A stretch of DNA of 64,000 nucleotides, taken from positions 1-64,000 of the forward strand of contig JADKKK010000012.1 of NCBI GenBank assembly GCA_016720545.1. The letters run 5' to 3'. Each line of letters begins with the position of its first letter. Position 1 is the stretch's first letter. The notes under the pieces were generated by a model that did no database searches, was not told the origin of the DNA, and saw only the letters and a list, made by a program, of their open reading frames with translations. Below, piece by piece: positions 1 to 8,533 of this stretch. The translations under genes were made by a program, and so were the position numbers. The stretch is from Myxococcales bacterium. Its GTDB lineage: Bacteria > Myxococcota_A > Polyangia > Polyangiales > Polyangiaceae.

Positions 1-1711
1 TCACCGGCGCGCCGTCGAGGAACACCTGCGCGGCGCGGGGTGCGGTGATGACGAGGAAGTCGAAGGCGTACTTGTCGGGCGTGAGGAGCACGTAGTCGGA
101 GCGCCACTGCTCGATCGGCGGGAGGAACGTGAGGCTCGGATCGCCGCCCGGCAGTCCGCGTGGCACGCCGGCGCCGTCTTGGCTCACCTGCACGTCGGCG
201 ACGATCACCGGCCCATCGGCCTCGAGCACGCCGTCGCGCGTGGCAATGAGCGTGACGTTCGCGCCGACGCCGTCGAGCTCGAGCTCGGCGTAGGGCGCCC
301 CGAGGGTGGTCTTGACCTTGGTCTTGCCCGGGTTCACGGCGACCACGCGGTAGTACTCGGGCTCGTTGAACGGGCCCACGGCGCCGCCGGCCGCGGCCAC
401 AGCGCGCGAGCGGTTCGGCACGCGCCCGAGGACGTAGCGCTTGCCCACTGCGCGGGTCGGCACAGCCTGCTCCTCGAGGTGGTCGGCGCAGCACTGACGC
501 TCGGCCAGCGACGTGAAGGAAGGTGAGTCCGAGGCCTCACTCCCCGGGAAGGCGACGACCGGCTTGTCCGACGTGACCACCGTGCCCGTGAAGTCGGCGT
601 TGAAGTCGCCGGTCTCCAGGTTCAGCACCTCGAAGGGCTGGAGCGTGAGCTCCACCGAGCCGCCCGCAGGCACCCCCGCGGGCAACAGCGACGGCCCTCC
701 CGAGACGATGCGCGCCGTGGTCTTCACGGTGACGCGGGTGTCCGGGCGCGTCGCCACGACGGCCAGGAAGGCGCGCAGGTCGGTGCCGAAATTCGTGGCC
801 GGGTTCTCGCTCTTCGCGATGGTCTGGGGCCACCCCGCGATGACGTATCCGCCCTGCGCGCTCCCGGTCAGCGCCGCTACGGGCAGGAGCTGCGAGGCGT
901 CGTTCGAGAACACGTTCACGTTCTCGAGGGGGTTGAACTGGTAGGCGACGATGGGCACGTCGCTCGTGATCTTGAACCCACCCCGGGTGAGCGCGGTGCC
1001 CGGGCCGGTATCGAACGTGCCCTCGGGCGAGCCGTCGACCTCCTTCGGGCCTAGCTTGAATGTTTCGAGATTCCGAGGGGTTACGGTGCCCGTGGCGATC
1101 ACGCGCACGCGGGGTGGCTCGCCCGGCTTCGCGGTGTCTTCCTCGATCACGATCTTCGCGGGCAGATCGGGCTGCGGGTTCGACACGACCACGGCGAACT
1201 GCTGCGCGGCGGCGCTCCCCGAGCTGACGACGGCGTTGTCGAGATCGACCGCCCAGTACTCGCACCCCACGTTGGAGCGGATCTGTTCGGCCTCGCGGCA
1301 GAGGTCGACACACCCTCCGCGGCGGCACGCGAGCTTCTTCGAAGCGTCGCAGGTCTCGGCGCGGGTCTCGGTCGCGCCGTTGGCGTCGCAGGTGAGCACG
1401 TCGGCGCCCTGGCAGCGCGCGGTGCCCGGATCGCACGCGGCGCACGCCCCGAGGCGCCCGGAGCACACGAGGCCACGGGCGCCACAGTCGTCCCGCGTGG
1501 CGAACGTGCCGCCCGCACAGACGAGCAAGCGGCCGCCTTCGCACGCCACCGCGCCCTCGACGCAGCCCGCGCGAGCGTCGGGTGTGTCGCGGTAGGCAGG
1601 GTCGAACGAGCAGGCCGCGAGACCACGCGCCGTCGCGACCAGCGCGGTGGCCGCGAGCAGCGTCGAGAGCCCGAGACCAAGCGCGCTGCGAGCGCTGCGA
1701 ACGCGGACCAC
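1..1711 (-). CDS. IgGFc-binding-family surface lipoprotein (3' end outside window)
   Basis: The frame stays open from a GTG at 1711 to the window edge, giving about 570 residues without a stop. The N-terminus is a lipoprotein signal ending in a lipobox (LAAC, followed by SFDPAYRD). A short Cys-rich segment comes next (CEGGRLLVC, CDPGTARC, CDANG spacing), of the kind that precedes repeat domains in myxobacterial lipoproteins. The remainder resembles the bacterial IgGFc_binding family: motifs of the type IVAYQFNPL, GSEASDSPSF and YVLGRVPN can be read. Such proteins are thought to be extracellular adhesion or matrix proteins, but no ligand is known. GTG 1711 was chosen because it lies 5 bp after the stop of the upstream TIG lipoprotein gene, suggesting an operon, and because it supplies the signal peptide. 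Overlapping open frames here are shadows. Confidence 0.75.
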   Translation of the reverse strand, partial: MVRVRSARSALGLGLSTLLAATALVATARGLAACSFDPAYRDTPDARAGCVEGAVACEGGRLLVCAGGTFATRDDCGARGLVCSGRLGACAACDPGTARCQGADVLTCDANGATETRAETCDASKKLACRRGGCVDLCREAEQIRSNVGCEYWAVDLDNAVVSSGSAAAQQFAVVVSNPQPDLPAKIVIEEDTAKPGEPPRVRVIATGTVTPRNLETFKLGPKEVDGSPEGTFDTGPGTALTRGGFKITSDVPIVAYQFNPLENVNVFSNDASQLLPVAALTGSAQGGYVIAGWPQTIAKSENPATNFGTDLRAFLAVVATRPDTRVTVKTTARIVSGGPSLLPAGVPAGGSVELTLQPFEVLNLETGDFNADFTGTVVTSDKPVVAFPGSEASDSPSFTSLAERQCCADHLEEQAVPTRAVGKRYVLGRVPNRSRAVAAAGGAVGPFNEPEYYRVVAVNPGKTKVKTTLGAPYAELELDGVGANVTLIATRDGVLEADGPVIVADVQVSQDGAGVPRGLPGGDPSLTFLPPIEQWRSDYVLLTPDKYAFDFLVITAPRAAQVFLDGAPV

Positions 1712-1716
1712 CGGCG

Positions 1717-3804
1717 TCAGTACGCCCCCGGGAGGCTGTCGACCCCGAACGCAGACCACGCGCCCGTCGCGAGCTGGCCGTTGCGGAGCCGCGCGTAGTC
1801 GAAGCCGTCGATGCGAGCAACATACACGGTCGAGGTGATGGCCCCACGCACGAGGCCGAGCGGATCGGGGCCGGGCAGCGCGGATAGATCGGGGAGGGGG
1901 GCGTCGCGGGTGGCGCCGGGGGCGATCACGGTCCACGTGACGAGCCCGTTCCCGGAGGCGATCGTGGCCCTCACGAGATCGGCGGTGGTCGCCACGGCGG
2001 AGGTGGAGAACCGGAGGCGTTTGCCGTCCCACACGCCGGCGCCGGGGTTCACCATCACGGGCACGGGGAGAAAGCCGCCGATACCGAGCGGGGAGACGGC
2101 GCCGTTCGTGCGCACGCGCGACACGATGCTCGCGGGGAGCTGCTCGCGCGGGCCGGACACGGCGCGCGCCGAGACGACGTAGCTCTCCGTCGCGACCGCG
2201 CCGTCCAGCGACGGGAGGCCGACCAGCGAGACCGGAGCGGAGGTGGGCAGGGGCGTGATGCGCTCGCCGAGCGGCAGCGTCGCGAAGCCCGTACCGAGGC
2301 TCATCGCCACCTGCGTGACGAGCCGATCGGGCCCGCGGGTGGTGGGCGCGGGTGGGGATGCGGCGATCGAGAGCGCGTGATCGGCCACCACGTTCATGAA
2401 GATGTCCGCGCCCACGACGCGCTGCTTCGCGCCGAGGCCGACGCCCCTCACCACGCCGTACACGTACGGGACGAAGCGCGGAGGGGTCTCCGAGCGGTCC
2501 TCGAGGCCCGCGACGGCATAGAGCGAGTGGTTGCCCGGGGCGCCCACGACCGAGAACAGATACCCCGCGTCGCCGGGCGAGTCCGGCGTGATGGCGAAGA
2601 CCGGGTCCGGCAGCTCGAAGCGAGCGGTAGGCGAGGCCGTCGTGAAGAAGACATACGCGGCCATGCGCTCGGTGGGGCGCTTCGGCGCGGGCACGCCCGA
2701 CCACCCCGCGCGACGGAACTCGACGCCGCCCGGGAACACGAGCTCGCCCTCGATGACGCCGCCGAAGCGACCTCCGCCGCCGCCGAGCGACGGCGGATCG
2801 CCCTCGGCGCAGGAAATGTCGAGCACGGGGTCGAGGTACACGGTGACCGTGTCCACAGGCACGTCCACGAACGTGAGCGGCTGGTGGCACTTGGCCGCGA
2901 CGGTGACCGTGACCTTCCCCGTGAGAGACGGATCGTTCAGCTCGACGACGCCGGTGGCCGTCACGCGCCCGAGCTTCGCGGTGGCGAGATCGCCGCCCGC
3001 CACTACGGTGCCGCCGGCCAGCGCCGCGCCGGTGTACGCGTCGAAGGCGAGCACCCGCAGGCGCCCCGAGAGCGCGCCGCCCGAGAGCCCGCCGCGGTAG
3101 CCGTCGACCGCGTCGTTGTACGTGAAGGCCTCGCGGACCTGGATGCTGGTGCCGCCCGTGGTGACGACCACGTCTTTGGCGCCGGCGGTGTGCTCCGGTG
3201 TGAGGCACCCGACGTGGGTCGCGTCGGTGACGGTGACCTCGGCGCAGGTCTTGCCGCCGACCGTGACCGTGGTCCCGGCCGCGAAGGCGGTGCCGCTGCC
3301 TTCAATCACGACGCGAGTGCCGCCGCTCGTGGCGCCCGTGTCGGGGCGCACGACGAAGGCGTCGTAGAAGTACCCCTCGGTGAGCGAGCGCTCCTGGGCC
3401 GTCGCGCGGTTGCGCACCCGCACCTCCGCGGGGCCCGGCTTGCCGGGCGGGACTTCGAGCGCGAGCCGGGTCGGGCTCGTGGCGAACAGCGCCTCCCTCG
3501 TGACCTCGACGCCGCCCACGAAGACCTGCATGTCCGGTGAGAAGCCGCGCCCGCTCGCTTGCGCGCGGGTGCGCCCGCTGAACGGGCCGTGCGCGGGCAG
3601 CAGGCCGTCGAGGGCGAAGGGATCTCCGAGGTCGACGTCCTTGCGGGGGCCCGTCGCGCTGCCGTCGCCGAGTGAGAGGCCGCCGGCGTCGACTCGGTCG
3701 GGCTCGAGGAAGCCGCCGCTGCCGCCGGGCAAACACGCGCCGAGCGCGCCGGCCGACGCGAGCGAGATGAGGAGAGCTACGCGGAGCGCGCGCGCATGAC
3801 GCAT
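1717..3804 (-). CDS. TIG/IPT-domain lipoprotein
   Basis: This is a 695-residue outer-envelope protein. The start is placed at the Met followed by RHARALRV because that gives a clean lipoprotein signal with the lipobox LGAC (Cys24); an upstream in-frame start at 3840 only adds a non-signal extension. Two TIG/IPT immunoglobulin-like domains follow, at about residues 68-150 and 150-235. The first contains VFVGGVEVT and the second VTVGGKTCAEVTV. The rest is beta-rich, with a carboxypeptidase-regulatory-like part (VLAFDAYTGAAL, GKVTVTVAAKC) and a glycine cluster GGGGGRFGG. No catalytic motif is visible. It lies directly upstream of, and probably in one operon with, the IgGFc-binding-type gene, so a joint surface or adhesion role is inferred. 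Confidence 0.8.
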   Translation of the reverse strand: MRHARALRVALLISLASAGALGACLPGGSGGFLEPDRVDAGGLSLGDGSATGPRKDVDLGDPFALDGLLPAHGPFSGRTRAQASGRGFSPDMQVFVGGVEVTREALFATSPTRLALEVPPGKPGPAEVRVRNRATAQERSLTEGYFYDAFVVRPDTGATSGGTRVVIEGSGTAFAAGTTVTVGGKTCAEVTVTDATHVGCLTPEHTAGAKDVVVTTGGTSIQVREAFTYNDAVDGYRGGLSGGALSGRLRVLAFDAYTGAALAGGTVVAGGDLATAKLGRVTATGVVELNDPSLTGKVTVTVAAKCHQPLTFVDVPVDTVTVYLDPVLDISCAEGDPPSLGGGGGRFGGVIEGELVFPGGVEFRRAGWSGVPAPKRPTERMAAYVFFTTASPTARFELPDPVFAITPDSPGDAGYLFSVVGAPGNHSLYAVAGLEDRSETPPRFVPYVYGVVRGVGLGAKQRVVGADIFMNVVADHALSIAASPPAPTTRGPDRLVTQVAMSLGTGFATLPLGERITPLPTSAPVSLVGLPSLDGAVATESYVVSARAVSGPREQLPASIVSRVRTNGAVSPLGIGGFLPVPVMVNPGAGVWDGKRLRFSTSAVATTADLVRATIASGNGLVTWTVIAPGATRDAPLPDLSALPGPDPLGLVRGAITSTVYVARIDGFDYARLRNGQLATGAWSAFGVDSLPGAY

Positions 3805-3863
3805 TCGCGGAGCGTAGCGGGAAGGCGGGGCCGCGGCCACACCGCTCGGGTCGTCCGGGCGAA

Positions 3864-4340
3864 TTGGCCCTACGGCCGCGCTTGGGCGAGCGAAAAGTGT
3901 GTAGCATGCATGTTTTCATGCATGCCGCGCCTCGCTCGGGTGGGCGAGGGCGCGTGCGGGCCCGCGCGAGCATCGCACGACCGCGAAGGCGCTCTCGCAG
4001 CGCCGCCGCTAGGCCGCTCGCGGATCTCCACACAGGCGGTGGCGGTGGCGGCGGTGGAAAGCCGTCCTGCGACGCGCTCAGCGTGTGCTGCGCAAAGCTA
4101 CCGGACCCTGCGAAGGGCAAGTGCGCAGACCTCGTCGCGTGCGGCGACGACCTCTACTGCGGCAACGTGAAGGACAACTATTGCAGCCTGGACCCCGCAG
4201 CGTGCACGAAGCTCCAGGCGTGCTGTCCGACCTTGAGCGACGAGGACAAGAGCCTCTGCGAATTCCACGTCTCCAACTTCGGCACCGACGTAGAGCTCTG
4301 CGGGATCGCGCTCAAGAAATACCCGAGCTGCGCGCCCTGA
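3864..4340 (+). CDS. Small cysteine-rich protein, N-terminus uncertain
   Basis: The C-terminal 95 codons have strong G/C third positions and a striking cysteine pattern: CDALSVCCAKL, CADLVACGDDLYCG, CSLDPAACTKLQACC, CEFH and a final CAP. It is probably a secreted, disulfide-rich protein, but the family is not recognised. The upstream half (Arg-rich, from 3864 to about 4020) lacks a signal peptide and looks less coding. The true start may therefore be later than 3864, or a frameshift may have removed the signal; ATG codons at 3906 and 3918 lie inside a palindrome. A poly-Gly stretch (eight Gly) joins the two parts. The downstream LuxR-type gene is convergent. Confidence 0.5.
   Translation: MALRPRLGERKVCSMHVFMHAAPRSGGRGRVRARASIARPRRRSRSAAARPLADLHTGGGGGGGGKPSCDALSVCCAKLPDPAKGKCADLVACGDDLYCGNVKDNYCSLDPAACTKLQACCPTLSDEDKSLCEFHVSNFGTDVELCGIALKKYPSCAP
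3904..3925. promoter_or_regulatory. Perfect 9-bp inverted repeat around TTTT
   Basis: The sequence reads GCATGCATG-TTTT-CATGCATGC, a perfect dyad with 9-bp arms and a 4-base loop. It is AT-rich for this genome and lies between the divergent TIG lipoprotein gene (start 3804) and the Cys-rich gene. It could be an operator for a dimeric repressor or a hairpin at the start of the Cys-rich transcript. No clear -35/-10 pair could be placed with confidence. Confidence 0.4.
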
Positions 4341-4394
4341 GCTCGGCGCACCCGCGTTGTGCCTGAGCGTGAAGGTACGTCCCGTCCGCGCACG

Positions 4395-5483
4395 TCAGAG
4401 ACCGGAGAGGAGCGCGTGGAGCGTCGCGAGGCGGTCCGAGCCGGTCTTCCGCAGGAGGGACCGCAGGTGAGTGCGCAGCGTGGAGATCGCGACGCGATCG
4501 CGCGCGGCGATCTCTTTGGTCGACCAGCCGAGCATGAGTGCCTCGGCGACGTCGGCCTCGCGCGGGCTCAGCGCGAAGAGCGCGGTGGCGCGCGCGGCGC
4601 GTTCGCGCGCCATCGAGCGCAGGTGGTGGGCGTGGACGACGCACGCGCGACCGTGGCCGTAGGGGGCCGCCGCGTGGACCACGACGCGGAGGCCGGGCGC
4701 GATCGCGAGGGCGCGCGGCCGCCCTTCGACGAGCAGCGCCGTCAAGTCTCGGCCGCCCACGTGCGTGCGCCCGCCGGTGCGGCAAATCACGCCGCGCTCG
4801 AGCAGGCGGAGCCCGGGGCCGTTCGCCGTGAGCAGCGCGCCCGTCGTCGCATCGAGCACGAGCACCCCGAACGACAGCGAGTCGACCGCGAGGCCGGCGA
4901 CGCGCACGTCGCGGCGCCCGAGCTCGCGCGTAGCGAGGCGAGTGAGGGCGGGGCGCAAGGCCAAGAGGTCCTTGACCTCGCGCGCGCCGCTCCCCTTCGC
5001 GTCCGCGGCGCGGAGCATGCCAAAGGTCACGAGGTCGTCGCCGCGCCGGAGGAGTACGCCGCCGCAGAGGTCTCCGATCGCGTGCGGCCGGCACAGCTCG
5101 TTGTAGAACGAGGTGCGCTCGAGCTCTGCCCGAGGCAGGAGGTGATCGCTCGCAACGAGCTTCCCCGTGGGAACGCGCTGGCTCTCCTCCTTCCACGGAT
5201 CGCCGGCGTGAAAGGTCGCTACGTAGTCGGCCTCGAACTTGGCCGGGAGCGCCGCCCAGCGCTGGCCGGCGAACTGCCCACCCCGCCAGAAGGTGATGCC
5301 CGCACCGACCGCTGCGAACGACGCGGTGAGGAGCTCCATGGCCGACTCGGCGGCCACCTCCTCGTCGGCCGCGGCGACGAGCGCGTCCACGGTGCGCCGC
5401 TCAGCGCCCACGGCGAACCCCCTCGCGGCGAGCCGCTCCGGGCTCCGACAGCCACCGCATCGCGTCGACCTCCAAAGGAACAC
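4395..5483 (-). CDS. LuxR-type helix-turn-helix transcriptional regulator
   Basis: This 362-residue protein ends in a typical LuxR/GerE DNA-binding domain (about residues 300-358). The diagnostic segments are LSPREADVAEALMLGWSTKEIA and STLRTHLRSLLRKTGS. The N-terminal 290 residues hold no receiver-domain aspartate motif and may form a PAS- or GAF-like sensor region, with one VLVLDATTGALLTANGPG segment reminiscent of PAS folds. The start at 5483 is the longest option. A GTG near codon 25 (about 5411) is plausible because the preceding 24 residues are Cys/Arg-rich and unlike a folded domain. The gene is single and convergent to the Cys-rich gene. Its target genes cannot be deduced. Confidence 0.85.
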   Translation of the reverse strand: MFLWRSTRCGGCRSPERLAARGFAVGAERRTVDALVAAADEEVAAESAMELLTASFAAVGAGITFWRGGQFAGQRWAALPAKFEADYVATFHAGDPWKEESQRVPTGKLVASDHLLPRAELERTSFYNELCRPHAIGDLCGGVLLRRGDDLVTFGMLRAADAKGSGAREVKDLLALRPALTRLATRELGRRDVRVAGLAVDSLSFGVLVLDATTGALLTANGPGLRLLERGVICRTGGRTHVGGRDLTALLVEGRPRALAIAPGLRVVVHAAAPYGHGRACVVHAHHLRSMARERAARATALFALSPREADVAEALMLGWSTKEIAARDRVAISTLRTHLRSLLRKTGSDRLATLHALLSGL

Positions 5484-5546
5484 TAAGTGACACCGGACGA
5501 GCCTTCAAGCGGCGTGGTGGTCGCGCGCTCGGCCCCGACGAGTCCT

Positions 5547-6755
5547 TCAGCGCGCGCGCACCGTCACGAGGTCTTTGGGGTGGGCGCCGTTCAGGAAGGC
5601 GAGGCCCGCCGCGTCTGCCGCGAGGTGTGCGCGGAAGAAGGCCGCGGCGTAGGAGGCGGCCAGCGCGCGCGCGCCGTCGTTCTCCAGGTAGTTGAGCTCG
5701 AGGTCCGTGTCGGTCTGCCGCCCTGCTCGACCGCAGCCGGCGCGGAAGGAAGGGTGCAGTCCGCACACATCGGAGAACGACCAGTGCCCCGCGTCGGCCA
5801 CCTCGACGAGCCAGCTCGGGGCCGTCATCGCGCCGAAGTTGTTGCGGAGGAGGTTGTTGCCTATCTCGCCTATCGAGTTGTCCTCCTGCGCGAGGAGATA
5901 GAAGACAGGCTTCTTCAGCTCGGCCACCTTGAGCCCGCCGAGCGCGTCGATGGGGGCGGCGATGGCGAAGGCGGCGAGGGGACGCGGGTCTTGGGCGAGC
6001 ACGGCGCCGGTCGTGACCGCGCCGAAGCTGTGCCCCATTACGCCCACGCGGGCGGGGTCGAGGCGCCCGCGGAGCGCCTCGGGGACGGCGGGGTTGTTCG
6101 CGTCGAGGACGGCGTCGAGCGCGAAGCGGACGTCGCCCACCCGCAGCGCGAGCGAGGCCGCGTCGATGTTCGAGCGGACACCCTTCAAGACGTCAAAGAG
6201 CGTGCCCCCCGCGTGATCGGGGGCGACGACCGCGACGCCGTGGCTGGCGAGGCGCTCCATCGACTGGGCTGCCGAGTAGCGCATGCAGCCGTAGCAGTGG
6301 GAGAAGGCGACCACCGGCCACGGCGCGCCAGCGAGCGGCTTGGCGTCCGCCGCCGACGCGACGCGGGTGCGACTGCACGGGCCGGCCGCGGCCACGAGCC
6401 GCGCGACCGCGTCGCGCGCCTCCCCGGGAGGCTCGAGCTCGGCGAGCGGCGTGCCCGCGGTCGCGGCCGCGCTGGCCGCCGCGTCGGCGGGGTACCAGAG
6501 CTGCAGCCGAAGCGTGCGCGAGCGCGCCGCGTCGGTCACGACGAACGTGGTGTGGCCCACGGGGTGCGGCCCGAGCCGCTCGTAGGGCGAGTCTCCGGCG
6601 ACGGCCCGACGCGCTGGGGCGAGGGCCGCGTCGGCCGCGTCGGCGGCCGCGTCGGTGCCCACGGCGGGCGGCGAGGCGGACGACGCGCAGCCCGCGAGCG
6701 CGACGAGCGCGGAGGCCGCGAGCCAAGCGCGGGTGGACAGGATGTCTCGTGTCAT
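5547..6755 (-). CDS. Alpha/beta-hydrolase lipoprotein (PAF-acetylhydrolase/dienelactone-hydrolase-like)
   Basis: This 402-residue lipoprotein has a signal with lipobox LAGC (Cys23), then an Ala/Asp-rich linker. The hydrolase core follows. The oxyanion region is about residue 150 (VVAFSHCYGC), the nucleophile elbow is GHSFGA (Ser243), the likely acid is in LLAQEDNSI, and the histidine is in DAGHWSFSD. All three catalytic elements are therefore present. The layout resembles bacterial platelet-activating-factor acetylhydrolase or chlorophyllase-like esterases; the substrate is unknown. The start is set at the Met of MTRDIL because the 30 residues upstream of it would bury the signal peptide. It acts outside the cytoplasm, anchored by lipid. 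Confidence 0.8.
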   Translation of the reverse strand: MTRDILSTRAWLAASALVALAGCASSASPPAVGTDAAADAADAALAPARRAVAGDSPYERLGPHPVGHTTFVVTDAARSRTLRLQLWYPADAAASAAATAGTPLAELEPPGEARDAVARLVAAAGPCSRTRVASAADAKPLAGAPWPVVAFSHCYGCMRYSAAQSMERLASHGVAVVAPDHAGGTLFDVLKGVRSNIDAASLALRVGDVRFALDAVLDANNPAVPEALRGRLDPARVGVMGHSFGAVTTGAVLAQDPRPLAAFAIAAPIDALGGLKVAELKKPVFYLLAQEDNSIGEIGNNLLRNNFGAMTAPSWLVEVADAGHWSFSDVCGLHPSFRAGCGRAGRQTDTDLELNYLENDGARALAASYAAAFFRAHLAADAAGLAFLNGAHPKDLVTVRAR

Positions 6756-6879
6756 CTCGCCCACCGTAGCAGCCGCGCCGCGCCAAGGATCCCTCGCGAC
6801 GGACGTGACCGAGCCCGAGTACCCCGAGCGGCTCAAGGAGTACAACGCACAGGTCGCGTCCGGCGGTCAGGTGAAGTAG
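6742..6879 (+). pseudogene. Possible remnant of a plus-strand gene (C-terminal end)
   Basis: The last 27 codons before the TAG at 6877 read like a real protein terminus (DVTEPEYPERLKEYNAQVAS) with consistent G/C third positions. They lie outside the minus-strand hydrolase gene. Upstream the frame runs antisense into the hydrolase start, and no proper N-terminus is found. The earliest nearby ATG, at 6742, would give only 45 residues. It is probably the tail of a gene lost by deletion or rearrangement, or a very small gene. No family is recognised. Confidence 0.25.
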
Positions 6880-7091
6880 CGCACGACTGGAATGATACGC
6901 TCGGTCGTTCGAGGACGATCCTGCTCCTCGCCGCGGCCTCGGCGCCTCGTCGCACGAACCTCATGAATTGGCCCGGCTATGGCGACCAAGGGCATCTGCC
7001 CCGCTCGCGCGGCCCGGCTTCTTGCCCGGCAATTTTCACCACGTCGAGATCAGGGTGCTACGGTGTGCGCTCACTCGTTCGAAGGGTTCCC

Positions 7092-8249
7092 ATGCGCTGC
7101 AAGAGTTTCGTGTTCGGGGCTGCGGCCGCTCTGGTGTCCGTTGTCGCGTCCGCGTTGGTCGCCTGCTCATCGACACCGGTCGATCCCCCGGCCGACGCGG
7201 CCGTGGCCGACGCGGCGGTCGTCGACGCCGCCGCCCCTGACGCGGCGATTCCCGACGTGAGCGTGCCGGACACGGCGGTTCCCGACGCCGCAGACGCGGC
7301 GGTTCCCGACGCGGCGCCTGACGCGGCCCCCGACGCGGCGGTGGCGTGTGGCGCGGCGGGCGATCAACTCTTCGACCCCATCCGGGCGTTCGTGCCGCTG
7401 AACAACTCCACGTCCGACGTGAGCGTCTTCGCGAACGTGTGCGACACCGCCGTGCTCACGTTCCCTCACAACGAGACGCGCACGCTGAGGATCCCCAGGA
7501 ACATCCCGTTCCACTTCGTCGCCACGCAGGCCGGGAATCTGCCCGCCCTCTCCCAGGAGAACAACGTGAGATCCGCGGCCTTCCCGAAGCTCCCGTTCGG
7601 GGCGTGGCTGCTCCCGCTGACGCACGCGGCGTCGATCGATCCGGGTGGACGGCGGCGACCCACGCGCTCCTGCGGGTGGTGGTGAACGCGAGCCCCGGCA
7701 CGGGCGCATGCAGTACGAAAGACGGCGTGACCTACACCGTACCGGGTCACCCGGAGGCCCGCCCCCCCCCCCGCCCGCCCGCCCCCCGCCCCGCCCCCCC
7801 GCCCCGCCCCGCCGCGGGCGGGGCCCCCGCCCCCCCCCCCCCCCCCCCCCCGCCCGGCGCCCCCCCCGCCCGCCCCGGTCCTCAAGTACCGCCCCCGGCC
7901 CGCGCCGGCCCGCCGCCCCGGGGGGGGGGGGGGCGGGCGGGGGTGTTAGGGACCGGGGGGGGGGCCCGGGCCCGCCGGCGCCGGGACGGGCGATAGCTGG
8001 ATTTCCTTGGTGACGACGGCCACGCTGCTCGCTCCGGAGTTCGTGACGATCACGCAGACGAAGCCTGGGTGCAAGGTGGGGCCGAACGGCGCCGATCAGC
8101 CCCCCCCGCGGGGGCCAACTGGCACACGGGTCCCTCACCCCCCCGCAATGAAACGCGCGCGGCCCCGCCCCCCCCTCTTCCTGACAGGCCGCGCTCCCAT
8201 CGCGGCGGGCGCGGTGACCGCGGTCCTCGGCGGCGAGGTGACGAACTAG
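7092..8249 (+). pseudogene. Lipoprotein gene with Pro-Asp-Ala repeats, interrupted by frameshifts and homopolymer runs
   Basis: The ATG at 7092 opens a lipoprotein (MRCKSFVFG, lipobox LVAC near residue 25) followed by tandem Asp-Ala-Ala/Pro-Asp-Ala repeats and a folded region (PLNNSTSDVSVFANVCDTAV). The frame closes early at 7685. A shifted frame continues sensibly (GWTAATHALLRVVVN, GACSTKDGVTYTVPG) up to about 7756, so one base is probably missing or extra near 7645. C and G homopolymer runs follow to about 7985. The product then resumes as SWISLVTTATLLAPEFVTIT and GCKVGPNGADQ, meets a second C-rich patch (about 8100-8175), and ends with AVTAVLGGEVTN and TAG at 8247. The intact gene was probably one ORF of roughly 350-385 codons. 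Its function is unknown. Confidence 0.6.
7757..7985. other. Extreme C-run then G-run low-complexity tract
   Basis: About 150 bases consist almost only of C with isolated G. About 60 bases that are almost only G follow. The tract sits inside an otherwise readable coding sequence that resumes on the far side. A smaller C-rich patch lies at about 8100-8175. The pattern looks like base-calling or gap-filling noise rather than natural DNA, although a true low-complexity insertion cannot be excluded from sequence alone. Confidence 0.6.
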
Positions 8250-8492
8250 TCTCCTGGAAGCGTGATCCCTTTACTTGGTTTCGCGGGGCGCCCCCATATT
8301 CATCGAATCTCTGTGACACGAGACTAGCACTCCTGCGAGATGCGAGCGGCAGTAGTGCTGGCTAGTCCCCTGACTCGTAGGGGGCGCGGCGCCCCCTCTC
8401 GGCCACGAAGCTGGCCGATTCACCCCTCGGTCTTGCCCGCTCCCGCGGCGCTCTAGCACCACCGCGAGAGCAAGCTCTCGCAGCCGTGCTAG
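8246..8492. other. Hairpin-rich intergenic region between convergent genes
   Basis: Five dyads follow one another. The arms are 8246-8253 with 8320-8327 (CTAGTCTC/GAGACTAG), 8326-8336 with 8349-8359 (10 of 11 pairs), and 8379-8387 with 8389-8397 (perfect 9 bp). A 6-bp CGGCCA/TGGCCG pair lies at about 8400-8417, and a nested cruciform at 8453-8492. No open frame with coding character was found between 8250 and 8533. It could be a bidirectional terminator array, a repeat element or a structured RNA. Confidence 0.45.
8453..8492. terminator. Nested perfect hairpin, likely bidirectional terminator
   Basis: Outer arms CTAGCAC/GTGCTAG enclose a perfect inner 8-bp dyad GCGAGAGC-AA-GCTCTCGC. It lies between the convergent ends at 8249 (plus) and 8534 (minus), the expected place for a shared terminator. 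There is no T-tract, as is common in high-GC genomes. Confidence 0.45.
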
Positions 8493-8533
8493 GTCAGACG
8501 CGGGCTGGCGCGAGCGTCGCGCCGCGCGGCGGA

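Noticed and set aside
5487..7685. A 732-codon plus-strand frame
   Set aside because: Antisense to the alpha/beta hydrolase for most of its length. Only the part from 7092 is a gene.
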